Positions 7,306-15,747 of a stretch of DNA of 54,089 bases are shown piece after piece. Every line of letters begins with the position of its first letter. Within the stretch, counting starts at the first letter, position 1. The notes below the pieces were generated by a model that did no database searches, had not been told where the DNA came from, and worked only from the letters and a program-made list of their open reading frames with translations. The stretch comes from an uncultured Muribaculaceae bacterium (GTDB lineage Bacteria > Bacteroidota > Bacteroidia > Bacteroidales > Muribaculaceae): assembly GCA_910586455.1 (NCBI GenBank), contig CAJUHX010000008.1:1-54089 (forward strand). The letters run 5' to 3'. A program made the position numbers and the translations under genes.

Positions 7306-8100
7306 ATGCAACAATATCTCGACCTGCTACGCGACATCCGCGACAACGGCGTTGACAAGGCCGACCGGACCGGCACCGGCACTCGCTCGGTATTCGGCCG
7401 GCAGCTTCGATTCAATCTCGCCGACGGATTTCCGTTGCTGACCACAAAAAAACTGCATCTGAAATCAATCATATACGAACTGCTGTGGTTTCTCAACGGC
7501 GATACCAATGTGAAGTATTTGCAGGACCACGGCGTGCGCATCTGGAACGAATGGGCCGGACCCGACGGCGACCTCGGACACATCTACGGCTACCAGTGGC
7601 GCTCGTGGCCCGACTACCGAGGCGGCAGCATCGACCAGATTGCACAGGCTGTCGACGACATCAAAAACAATCCGGATTCGAGGCGAATAATTGTCAGCGC
7701 CTGGAACGTGGCCGACCTGCCGCAGATGAATCTGCCGCCGTGCCACGCCTTCTTCCAGTTCTATGTCGCCGACGGACGACTGAGCCTGCAGCTGTACCAG
7801 CGCAGCGCCGACACCTTCCTGGGTGTGCCGTTCAACATTGCCTCCTACGCACTGCTGCTTATGATGATGGCACAGGTAACCGGTCTTGAGGCCGGCGACT
7901 TTATCCATACCCTTGGCGACACCCATATATACCACAACCACTTCGAGCAAGTGGAGGAGCAGCTTGGCCGCGAACCGCGACAACTGCCACGCATGGTAAT
8001 CAATCCGGAGGTCAAAGACATTTTCAGCTTCAGCTACGACGACTTCCGCCTCGAAGACTACAATCCGCATCCTCATATCAAAGCAACTGTGTCGGTATAG
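7306..8100 (+). CDS. thyA: Thymidylate synthase
   Basis: A 264-residue cytoplasmic enzyme that methylates dUMP to dTMP with methylenetetrahydrofolate. It has the usual length and landmarks: RTGTGTRSVFG near the N-terminus, the nucleophile in LPPCHAFFQ (Cys146, the same number as in E. coli), QRSADTFLGVPFNIA for dUMP binding, and HIYHNH. The C-terminus is PHIKATVSV rather than the usual APVAV ending. It lies 25 bp upstream of folA, the enzyme that recycles the dihydrofolate it produces. Confidence 0.98.
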   Translation: MQQYLDLLRDIRDNGVDKADRTGTGTRSVFGRQLRFNLADGFPLLTTKKLHLKSIIYELLWFLNGDTNVKYLQDHGVRIWNEWAGPDGDLGHIYGYQWRSWPDYRGGSIDQIAQAVDDIKNNPDSRRIIVSAWNVADLPQMNLPPCHAFFQFYVADGRLSLQLYQRSADTFLGVPFNIASYALLLMMMAQVTGLEAGDFIHTLGDTHIYHNHFEQVEEQLGREPRQLPRMVINPEVKDIFSFSYDDFRLEDYNPHPHIKATVSV

Positions 8101-8125
8101 CATCCCGGCATCTATCTCCTATACA

Positions 8126-8608
8126 ATGATAAATATAATAGTAGCCGCTACACTCGACGGCGCGATAGGCCTCCGCGGCGACGTGCTCTACTACATCCGC
8201 CCCGACCTGCAGCGCTTCAAGGCCCTCACTACCGGCCACACGGTAATAATGGGCCGCAAAACATTTGAATCGCTGCCCAAAGGCGCGCTGCCCAACCGGC
8301 GCAACATTGTCATCACCCGCCGGGCCGACTTCAGCGCACCCGGCGCCGAGGTTGCCCACAGCCTGCAGGAAGCATTGAATACGGCCGACGGCGAGGAGAT
8401 ATTCATAATTGGCGGTGAGAGCATCTACCGCGCCGCGATGCCTTTGGCGCAGCGCCTGTATCTTACCCAGATACACGCCGAGCGCCCCGATGCTGACACT
8501 TTCTTTCCGCTGCCCGAACTCCCTGAATGCCACGAACCATGGCAGCACGACGACCGCAGCGGCATGGACTTCCGCTTTCTTGATATTAATCTGACCAACA
8601 ATTCCTGA
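8126..8608 (+). CDS. folA: Dihydrofolate reductase
   Basis: A 160-residue NADPH-dependent enzyme that regenerates tetrahydrofolate after thymidylate synthesis. Motifs seen: IIVAATLDGAIGLRGDVLYY at the N-terminus, GRKTFESLP, and FIIGGESIYRAAMPLAQRLY. The catalytic acid is normally the Asp or Glu in the strand near residue 30; here PDLQRFK is present. The substitution of the usual LPW by VLYY at 20-23 is unusual and could alter trimethoprim sensitivity (inference). It sits between thyA and the histidine kinase gene, which begins 5 bp after its stop. Confidence 0.95.
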   Translation: MINIIVAATLDGAIGLRGDVLYYIRPDLQRFKALTTGHTVIMGRKTFESLPKGALPNRRNIVITRRADFSAPGAEVAHSLQEALNTADGEEIFIIGGESIYRAAMPLAQRLYLTQIHAERPDADTFFPLPELPECHEPWQHDDRSGMDFRFLDINLTNNS

Positions 8609-8613
8609 CCACA

Positions 8614-9810
8614 GTGTTCAGATACGGCAAACTGATATTTCTAATAGCTGTGGCTGCTGTAGTGGCCACATTTCTATATATCTCCAACGGCCTGGTACGC
8701 GACCTTGCGGCCCAGGAACGCGAACGCATGGAGATATGGGCCGACGCCACCAAAGAGATTATCAGTGTCAGCAGTATCGACCACGACACCGCGCCGAGTG
8801 TCGACATTGACTTTCTGCTCAGGATAATCGAGCGAAACACCACCATACCGGTACTGCTGACCGACGATAACGGCTCGATTATGCAACAGCGAAACTTCTC
8901 CGACATGCCCGACGCACTGAACCCCGACAACCCTCTGGAACTATCGCAGGCCAACGAGGAGTATCTGCAGAAAAAACTCGAAAATCTACGCCGCTCGCCT
9001 AATGTCATCGACATTGAGATAGCTCCCGGCGAAGCTCTCCACCTCTACTACGAAGATTCAACACTGCTAAAGCGGCTGAACTACTTCCCTTACATACAGC
9101 TTCTTGTAATGTTGGCTTTTATAGTTGTGGTGTATTTTGCCGTACTATCGTCGAAAAAAGCCGAGCAGAACAAGGTATGGGTGGGGCTTTCAAAAGAAAC
9201 CGCACACCAGTTAGGCACACCGATATCGTCGCTGATGGCCTGGATGGAACTTCTGCCCGACTACGGAGTAGACAGCGACACAGTGGCCGAAATGAACAAG
9301 GACGTGAACCGACTGAGCATGATTGCATCGCGCTTCAGCAAAATCGGCAGCAAGCCACAGATGGCGCCCGACGACCTCAACAACATTGTTGAAGGTGCTA
9401 CGGGCTATATGGCTACACGCATTTCCAGCCGCATACGCCTCAGCAGCAGCCTCGCAGACTGCGCTCTGCCGGTAATGGCATGCCGTCCGCTGCTTGAATG
9501 GGTACTGGAAAACCTTATAAAAAATGCCGTCGACGCCATGGAGGCTGACGGCAGTATTGCTGTAAGTACGGGCAGCGGCGGACTCGCCGCATGGATTGAG
9601 GTTCGTGACAGCGGCAAAGGCATATCACGCAAAAATTTCAAAAAGGTTTTCTCGCCTGGATTCACCACCAAAAAACGTGGCTGGGGACTGGGACTGACTC
9701 TTGCCAAACGCATCGTGGAGCAGTATCACCAAGGACGCATTTATGTAAAAACCAGCGTTCCGGGCCAGGGCACCACCTTCCGCATAGAGATTCCGCTCAA
9801 CCGAAACTGA
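8614..9810 (+). CDS. Membrane sensor histidine kinase (orphan; PorY-like candidate)
   Basis: A 398-residue inner-membrane kinase. Membrane segments lie near 7-25 and 158-178 and enclose a periplasmic sensor of about 130 residues. The cytoplasmic part has the H-box KETAHQLGTP (phospho-acceptor H198), N-box NLIKNAVDAM (300-309), the D-box RDSGKG (331-336) and the G-box RGWGLGLTLA. There is no HAMP domain. The start is GTG, 5 bp after folA. No response regulator is adjacent. Because porX, the T9SS response regulator, lies elsewhere in this window without a kinase, and PorY is a similar-sized two-TM kinase, this may be PorY, but that is only an inference from context and architecture. Confidence 0.9.
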   Translation: MFRYGKLIFLIAVAAVVATFLYISNGLVRDLAAQERERMEIWADATKEIISVSSIDHDTAPSVDIDFLLRIIERNTTIPVLLTDDNGSIMQQRNFSDMPDALNPDNPLELSQANEEYLQKKLENLRRSPNVIDIEIAPGEALHLYYEDSTLLKRLNYFPYIQLLVMLAFIVVVYFAVLSSKKAEQNKVWVGLSKETAHQLGTPISSLMAWMELLPDYGVDSDTVAEMNKDVNRLSMIASRFSKIGSKPQMAPDDLNNIVEGATGYMATRISSRIRLSSSLADCALPVMACRPLLEWVLENLIKNAVDAMEADGSIAVSTGSGGLAAWIEVRDSGKGISRKNFKKVFSPGFTTKKRGWGLGLTLAKRIVEQYHQGRIYVKTSVPGQGTTFRIEIPLNRN

Positions 9811-9898
9811 AGCCGACAAACACACCCCTATATGTTACAAAATGATGCCATTAACACAAATTAACACAAAACATAACACTCATTAGAATTTAACAACA

Positions 9899-9906
9899 TA
9901 TCTTTG
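9899..9906 (+). promoter_or_regulatory. -7 box of the secreted-protein operon
   Basis: TATCTTTG matches TAnnTTTG, about 88 nt before the ATG at 9994. No -33 TTTG is seen at the right spacing. Just upstream (9851-9880) is a run of TTAACACAAA-like repeats. Confidence 0.45.
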
Positions 9907-9993
9907 CGATACCAAAATCAAAGAATCTACCACATAGAACTCGTATCTATTCCATATAAGTAGCAATATGCTACATTAAAAGTCGTATCGCCA

Positions 9994-12471
9994 ATGAATC
10001 TCTCTCTACTCTTCAGGAGTATCTGTAGGAAAACAGATGCTCTATTGTCATTTTTCCAAGCCGGAATATCCTCAACAGGCTATATCTCCAGACATGCAAT
10101 CTGTCGGCTTATATGTGTGACCGCCGCAGGCATCCCCCTATGCATGGATGCAGTGCCCGCATGGCCGGGCACACAAATCGTAACCCAGCCCGACGGGAGT
10201 ACCATCGAACTGCGTCTTTTAGGCGACGAATACGGTCATATAACAATAGATGCCGCAAGCGGCATCGCTGTGAAGATTGACCGGGATGGTTTCTGGAAGC
10301 CCTCCGGAGAAGAACCGCAAAAGGCCCTGACCCGCAGAAAAAAAATCACATCCACGCATAACACGGGCTCCGGACTGCCATCATTCCCGCGAACCGGCGA
10401 AGTTCGCTCGCTGATTGTGCTTGTAGAATTCTCCGACATCAAATTTGTGACTCCGGACGTTCAGCGTGAATTCAACGAAATGCTTAATCTGCCCGGCTTC
10501 GACCGGCGCGAACACATCGGTTGTGCCGCCGATTACTTCCGCGAGCAGTCAATGGGACAATTCTCTCCTGTATTCGACGTATACGGCCCCGTGACAGCCG
10601 ACCGTCAGGCGGCCTATTACGGAGAAAACGATGCCGACGGCAACGACATCCGCGCCCATGAACTTGCAATTGAAGTGTGCCGCAAACTCGACAACGTGAT
10701 AGATTTTGCCGACTACGACCTCAACAACGACGGACAAATCGACAACGTATATCTTTTCTATGCCGGATATGGCGAGAATTTCGCCGGAAACAAATCGTCA
10801 TGGATATGGCCCCATGCCAACCACATCGACCTCCTTGGCATACCGGAGAGCGAGCGGACATTCGACGGCAAAGTCATAAACAGCTACGGCTGCTGCGCCG
10901 AGTTGTACGGCTCATACGGCACCGATGTGACCTCCATCGGCACATTCTGCCATGAGTTCGGCCATATTCTCGGCCTCCCGGACACCTACGATGTGAACTA
11001 CAACTCCGACGGACTGGGGAATCACCCCGACAAATGGGACATCATGGCCTCGGGTTCATATCTGCCCGAAACCCGCAACTGTGGTGCTGTTCCGGCCGCA
11101 TACACTGCCGTGGAGCGATGGCTCCTCGGATGGGCTGAACCCACTGAAATCAGCAGGCCTCAGTCGGTTACCCTTCCTCCGCTGCACAGCTCTGCTATAT
11201 CCGCACGCATATCCACCGACAATCCCGATGAATTCTTCATATTGGAAAACCGACAGAAAGAACAGGGCAGCTACGACCGCTACATACCGTATCACGGCAT
11301 GCTTGTATGGCATGTGGACCGCCGGCCCGACGCATCTATAAACGTAACCATCGGCGACATGCTCCAGACCATAACATGCGCACAGGCATGGGACCTTGAA
11401 TACAACGCTGTGAATATGAACGCTTCACACCAGTGCCTGGAAATCGAAAAGGCCTCCGGCAACGACGGTTCGCGGTCTTCGGCCGACACCCCGTTTCCGG
11501 GAAGACAGATGCGCACCGAATTCACCGACGACACAGCGCCTTCGATGCGCTCGTGGAACGGCACCCCCGTAGGCAAAGCCATAACCGGCATCCGCGAATC
11601 GGATGGAATGATACACTTCGATTTCATGGGCGGCAACGGACGCGATGTCCGCATTGAAACAATTTCGGCCGAGAACATTGGCGATGATTGCTTTACCGCC
11701 CGATGGCTCAAATGCGATGATGCCACAGACGGTTACCGACTCCGGCTCTACAAAGCACGACACCAGCTGCAGACCGGAGTAATTACCCTGAACGAGATAT
11801 TCTCATCGATGCCCGATGGCTGGAGCATCAACGGTGACTATGACTTCCGCGAAGGAGCCTTGATGCTGGGTGGCACACAGGCCGCCACACTCCTGTCGCC
11901 CGAAACCGACATAGAAAATGGCGGAACTCTGGCAATTTCCGCACGACAAAGTGGATCCGGAGCCGCTACAATGCTGACAATTCGTCTTGGCGATGATATA
12001 ATTGACCAGTATGTACCCACCGACCTCACATCGGAATATATCATAAACCTGCCAGAAGGCTGTGGTAAAACCAGAATCAGCATATCTACTGAACGCCGCA
12101 AGAGCGCAGTCATAGAACAGATAACTCTGCGCCGGGATGTGGAATCGGTAAGTCTGACTCTACTGCCGGAACACAGCACCGACACCGATGCCGACGCCAC
12201 CTCCCACACATTCACCGGACTTGAGTTCCACACTGACTACGCATACACAGTGGAAGCCACAGGTTTCGCAGGTTCGGTTTCGCCATGCACTTATGTCACT
12301 ACCGGACGCACCACCGGCATTGAATATATGCAGACCACGCAGCCCGATGACGACATCGAAATATATTACACTTCCGACGGACGCAGGGCCAACAGGCACC
12401 AACTCGCACCGGGCCTGTACATAGTCAAGAAAGGCAACACTTCCTCAAAGATTATAATCGGACGATTATAA
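9994..12471 (+). CDS. M6-family (immune inhibitor A-like) secreted metalloprotease with T9SS-type C-terminal signal
   Basis: An 825-residue protein. A long N-region with a hydrophobic stretch (residues 36-50) probably acts as an atypical signal peptide. The catalytic zinc site is HEFGHILGLPD (H320, E321, H324, D330), the M6 metallopeptidase motif HExxHxxGxxD. It is followed by a fold with DIMASGSY, as in this family. After about residue 550 come an Fn3-like segment and a jelly-roll-like region. The last 60 residues (YYTSDGRR...GLYIVKKG...KIII) resemble a type A T9SS sorting domain. It would be exported by SPI, then moved across the outer membrane by T9SS and attached at the cell surface. It is the first of three similar genes in a row. 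Substrate unknown. Confidence 0.88.
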   Translation: MNLSLLFRSICRKTDALLSFFQAGISSTGYISRHAICRLICVTAAGIPLCMDAVPAWPGTQIVTQPDGSTIELRLLGDEYGHITIDAASGIAVKIDRDGFWKPSGEEPQKALTRRKKITSTHNTGSGLPSFPRTGEVRSLIVLVEFSDIKFVTPDVQREFNEMLNLPGFDRREHIGCAADYFREQSMGQFSPVFDVYGPVTADRQAAYYGENDADGNDIRAHELAIEVCRKLDNVIDFADYDLNNDGQIDNVYLFYAGYGENFAGNKSSWIWPHANHIDLLGIPESERTFDGKVINSYGCCAELYGSYGTDVTSIGTFCHEFGHILGLPDTYDVNYNSDGLGNHPDKWDIMASGSYLPETRNCGAVPAAYTAVERWLLGWAEPTEISRPQSVTLPPLHSSAISARISTDNPDEFFILENRQKEQGSYDRYIPYHGMLVWHVDRRPDASINVTIGDMLQTITCAQAWDLEYNAVNMNASHQCLEIEKASGNDGSRSSADTPFPGRQMRTEFTDDTAPSMRSWNGTPVGKAITGIRESDGMIHFDFMGGNGRDVRIETISAENIGDDCFTARWLKCDDATDGYRLRLYKARHQLQTGVITLNEIFSSMPDGWSINGDYDFREGALMLGGTQAATLLSPETDIENGGTLAISARQSGSGAATMLTIRLGDDIIDQYVPTDLTSEYIINLPEGCGKTRISISTERRKSAVIEQITLRRDVESVSLTLLPEHSTDTDADATSHTFTGLEFHTDYAYTVEATGFAGSVSPCTYVTTGRTTGIEYMQTTQPDDDIEIYYTSDGRRANRHQLAPGLYIVKKGNTSSKIIIGRL

Positions 12472-12504
12472 GAGGTTGTTAAAAAATAAACTCACCAAAA
12501 CATT

Positions 12505-15500
12505 ATGCTTATGAAAAAATTATTTACCGGAATGTGCTTGTTGCTTGCTACAGCGCCGATGATACCGGCCACGCAGGCACAGACACAGGAATTACCCTAT
12601 GAGATTACCTTCGCATCGGGCAATTACAGCACTTGGTCAGTAATCGACAGAAACAACGACGGCGACAATTTCGGTGCACGCAAATGGGCCTGGTGGAGTT
12701 CATACAGCTGCATGGCAATCAACATAGTATCGCAGACAGGCCCGGCCGATGACTGGCTGATTTCTCCGCCATTCGAACTTGAAGAGGGCACCCGGTATGA
12801 AATCAGTTACCGCTTTTACGCCTATACAAGCGATGCAAAAAACCTTCCGGTCGACCTTAAGCTTGTCAGCGACGGAGTCGACCCTGATGCAGCATCACCC
12901 ATAGTGGCAACATATAACGGAGGCACCACCAACAAGAACGATCCGCCTGAAACCGCCACTTTTACCGCCACAGCCTCAGGAGTATTCCATATCGGAGCCC
13001 ATATGACATCCACCATGGGCAACGGCTACAGCGATGGCATGAAAGGCCGTGTTTGCTTCACCAAATTCAGCATCACGCCTCTGCAGAAAGCCTCCGCCCC
13101 TGGCGCATGCGGCAGCCTCTCGGTTACTCCAGGAGCCAACGGTGCCGAAAGCGCACTGATAACCTTCAGCGCACCCGAACTTGATGCCGACGGCAATCCG
13201 CTCGCCGGTACGGTAAAAATAAACCTTTACCGCGAGGACAATTCAGCGCCGTTCCACACATCGCAGGAACTCTCAGCCGGAGAATCTGCATCATACACCG
13301 ACAACGAAGCCTATGCAGGCGAAACATGGTACATAGCAAAGGCTGAAAATTCGTCGGGCGAAGGTCCGGCATCTCGTGCCGACGCATGGATTGGCGTGGA
13401 CGTGCCCGAAGCCGTAACCGACCTCGGTATCACACACAACGACCGGGGGCTTGTGGAACTCAGCTGGAAGGCACCCCGGACATCGATACACAACGGATAT
13501 ATCGATTACAGCACACTCCAGTATCAGGTGACCCGTATTATGAACGGACAGATGAAAAACATCGGAACCATAAGCACCACCGTGTTCACCGATACCGACC
13601 TTCCGGACAACGAACAAGTGAACGTAGCCTATCAGATAATTCCCCGCAGCCCGGCAGGACTTGGAACCGGCTCACAATGCCCGTACTTCAACCACGGCAC
13701 GCAACTGTCGCTTCCTTTCGCCGAATCATTCGCAGGCGCAACATACACCACGACTCCATGGCGTCAGGAAGTGGTGAAAAACTTCGATGATGCCGGATAT
13801 CAGCCCGAATGGACTCTGATTGAACGCGCCAATGTGACTGACTACGTTACCGACGACAATCCTGAAGGCATAGAGATAACCATAGCCTCGCAGGATACCG
13901 ACCGGGGCTTTTTACGTTTCAACTCCAATGCCATAGGCAAAGCCAAAGAAGCCGCCACAGGACGGCTCATATTCCCGGCCATCGACTTTACAGGTCTGCA
14001 GAACCCGGTTCTGACATTCTACATGTTCCGCGAAACATATTACACTACCAATCCGGCCACTAACGGAGGCTATCGCGATGACTTCGTATGCATCGAAGCC
14101 ACAGCTGACAACGGTTCGTTCTCGCCTGTGGTGCCGATGGAATTCCACCGCTACGGCCAGGAAAACGACTGGGTACTCTGTGAAGTTCCACTCTATGCCA
14201 TGGCCGGACAGCCAAGAGTACAACTGGCTTTCACCGGCAACGGATTCGGCGGTGGTCCGATATACATCGACAACATCAACATTATCGAACGCACGGCCTA
14301 CGACCTCGAGGCCATAAAGCTGTCCGGACCGGTCCGCACCCGAATCGGTGAAACGGCCACTTTCATGCTTACTGTAAAAAACAACGGTGGATTCGAATGT
14401 TCCGATTATAGCGTTGACCTCTACAAAAACGGCGAACGCATACAAAGTGTCGACGGACTTCCGGTTCTCCCAGCACGTTCTGTAGCACTGAACATCGACT
14501 ATGTGGCAGCCCCGGGTGATGAATGCGAATCTGCCGATTTCACTGCCGCTATAATATACTCCAAAGACCAGAAGCCGGAAAACAATACATCGAAAACAAT
14601 TAAAACCGCAATCACGGCTGCTCTGCTGCCAATGGTCACCGACCTCAAAGCAATGAACGACGGTGGTACTGTAGAGCTGACTTGGAAATACCCCGACTGG
14701 TTGCCCACTGAAACTCTTGTCGAACTGGATGGATTTGAAAGCTATGAGCCGTTTGTAATCGACTCGTTCGGCGATTTCACCTGCTACGACCTTGACAAAC
14801 GTATCACCTTCGGCATCGGCGCCGCAGCCGGCGTAACATATCCCAACTCCGGCGAAAAGATGGCCTTTCAGGTATTTGCTCCTGCCCTTACAAACATCGA
14901 TGAGAGCGAACTGCATCTCTGGGCCACACACAACGGCAACAACATGCTCATCGCCCCTCAGGCATCTGCATCCGGCAATACCGCTCCATCGAACGACTGG
15001 CTTGTGTTCCCGCAACTGAGCGGCAACGCACAAACCATAAAATTCTATGCCCGCTCGTTCAGCGATACTTATGGTGAATTCATTCAGGGATTCTATGCCA
15101 CAACAGCCAATCCGACAGATGCCGATGACTTCCTCCCCTGCCCCGATGGCGGAGAAATAAGCTACAGCGTACCTGTAAACTGGACTGAACTGAGCTATTC
15201 AGTGCCTAAAGGCGCCCGGTTCTTCGCACTCCGACATGTATCGGCCGACGGATACGCCCTCATGGTCGATGATGTAACATACCAGCGCTCAATTCCCGAC
15301 GCAAAGGCCTCGGGACTGCTCGGCTACAACCTCTACTGCAACGGCGAACGCCTGAATGAGGAACCTATAGATGCCGACAAACCGGCCTACACCCACACCG
15401 CCTCGGCCCCCGGCGAATACAACTATACCGTAACCGCAGTATATCCCGGCGGAGAATCATCTCACAGCGAAACTGCCGCCATCGTAATCGAGTCGACAGG

Positions 15501-15717
15501 TGTCGACAACCTTACTGATTCAGCTATTATAGTATCGGCAAACGGATGCAGCTTGTATATCGGCGGAGCAGACGGACTCACTGCCTCTCTGTACACTCCT
15601 TCGGGTGTATGCGTCGAAAGCACAGTATGCACTGCCTCTACCCGACTTGAAGCTCCTCTGCCGGGCATATACATTCTTTGTGTAGGGAACCACACCTTCA
15701 AAACAATTCTCAAGTAG
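12505..15717 (+). CDS. Large secreted multidomain adhesin-like protein with Fn3 domains and C-terminal sorting signal
   Basis: A 1070-residue protein with a clear signal peptide (MKKLFTGMCLLLATAPM; ATGs at 12505 and 12511 are equally plausible). Order seen: a jelly-roll like the cleaved-adhesin/MAM type with DDWLISPPFEL (30-195), two Fn3-like repeats (about 195-400), a second jelly-roll (400-600), a CARDB-like domain (610-710, FMLTVKNNGG), an Fn3 split around a third jelly-roll with SNDWLVFPQL (715-905), an Fn3 (905-990), and a C-terminal module (LPGIYILCVGNHTFKTILK) like a T9SS sorting domain. It contains no recognisable catalytic motif, so adhesion or ligand binding is more likely than enzymatic activity. 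The gene begins 33 bp after the protease gene, in the same operon. Confidence 0.85.
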   Translation: MLMKKLFTGMCLLLATAPMIPATQAQTQELPYEITFASGNYSTWSVIDRNNDGDNFGARKWAWWSSYSCMAINIVSQTGPADDWLISPPFELEEGTRYEISYRFYAYTSDAKNLPVDLKLVSDGVDPDAASPIVATYNGGTTNKNDPPETATFTATASGVFHIGAHMTSTMGNGYSDGMKGRVCFTKFSITPLQKASAPGACGSLSVTPGANGAESALITFSAPELDADGNPLAGTVKINLYREDNSAPFHTSQELSAGESASYTDNEAYAGETWYIAKAENSSGEGPASRADAWIGVDVPEAVTDLGITHNDRGLVELSWKAPRTSIHNGYIDYSTLQYQVTRIMNGQMKNIGTISTTVFTDTDLPDNEQVNVAYQIIPRSPAGLGTGSQCPYFNHGTQLSLPFAESFAGATYTTTPWRQEVVKNFDDAGYQPEWTLIERANVTDYVTDDNPEGIEITIASQDTDRGFLRFNSNAIGKAKEAATGRLIFPAIDFTGLQNPVLTFYMFRETYYTTNPATNGGYRDDFVCIEATADNGSFSPVVPMEFHRYGQENDWVLCEVPLYAMAGQPRVQLAFTGNGFGGGPIYIDNINIIERTAYDLEAIKLSGPVRTRIGETATFMLTVKNNGGFECSDYSVDLYKNGERIQSVDGLPVLPARSVALNIDYVAAPGDECESADFTAAIIYSKDQKPENNTSKTIKTAITAALLPMVTDLKAMNDGGTVELTWKYPDWLPTETLVELDGFESYEPFVIDSFGDFTCYDLDKRITFGIGAAAGVTYPNSGEKMAFQVFAPALTNIDESELHLWATHNGNNMLIAPQASASGNTAPSNDWLVFPQLSGNAQTIKFYARSFSDTYGEFIQGFYATTANPTDADDFLPCPDGGEISYSVPVNWTELSYSVPKGARFFALRHVSADGYALMVDDVTYQRSIPDAKASGLLGYNLYCNGERLNEEPIDADKPAYTHTASAPGEYNYTVTAVYPGGESSHSETAAIVIESTGVDNLTDSAIIVSANGCSLYIGGADGLTASLYTPSGVCVESTVCTASTRLEAPLPGIYILCVGNHTFKTILK

Positions 15718-15747
15718 ACCAAACCCAAACCGCACACGTACAGACGT

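Noticed and set aside
13912..15033. A 373-codon antisense frame within the adhesin-like gene
   Set aside because: Shadow of a gene with consistent codon bias; no domain recognised and no promoter.
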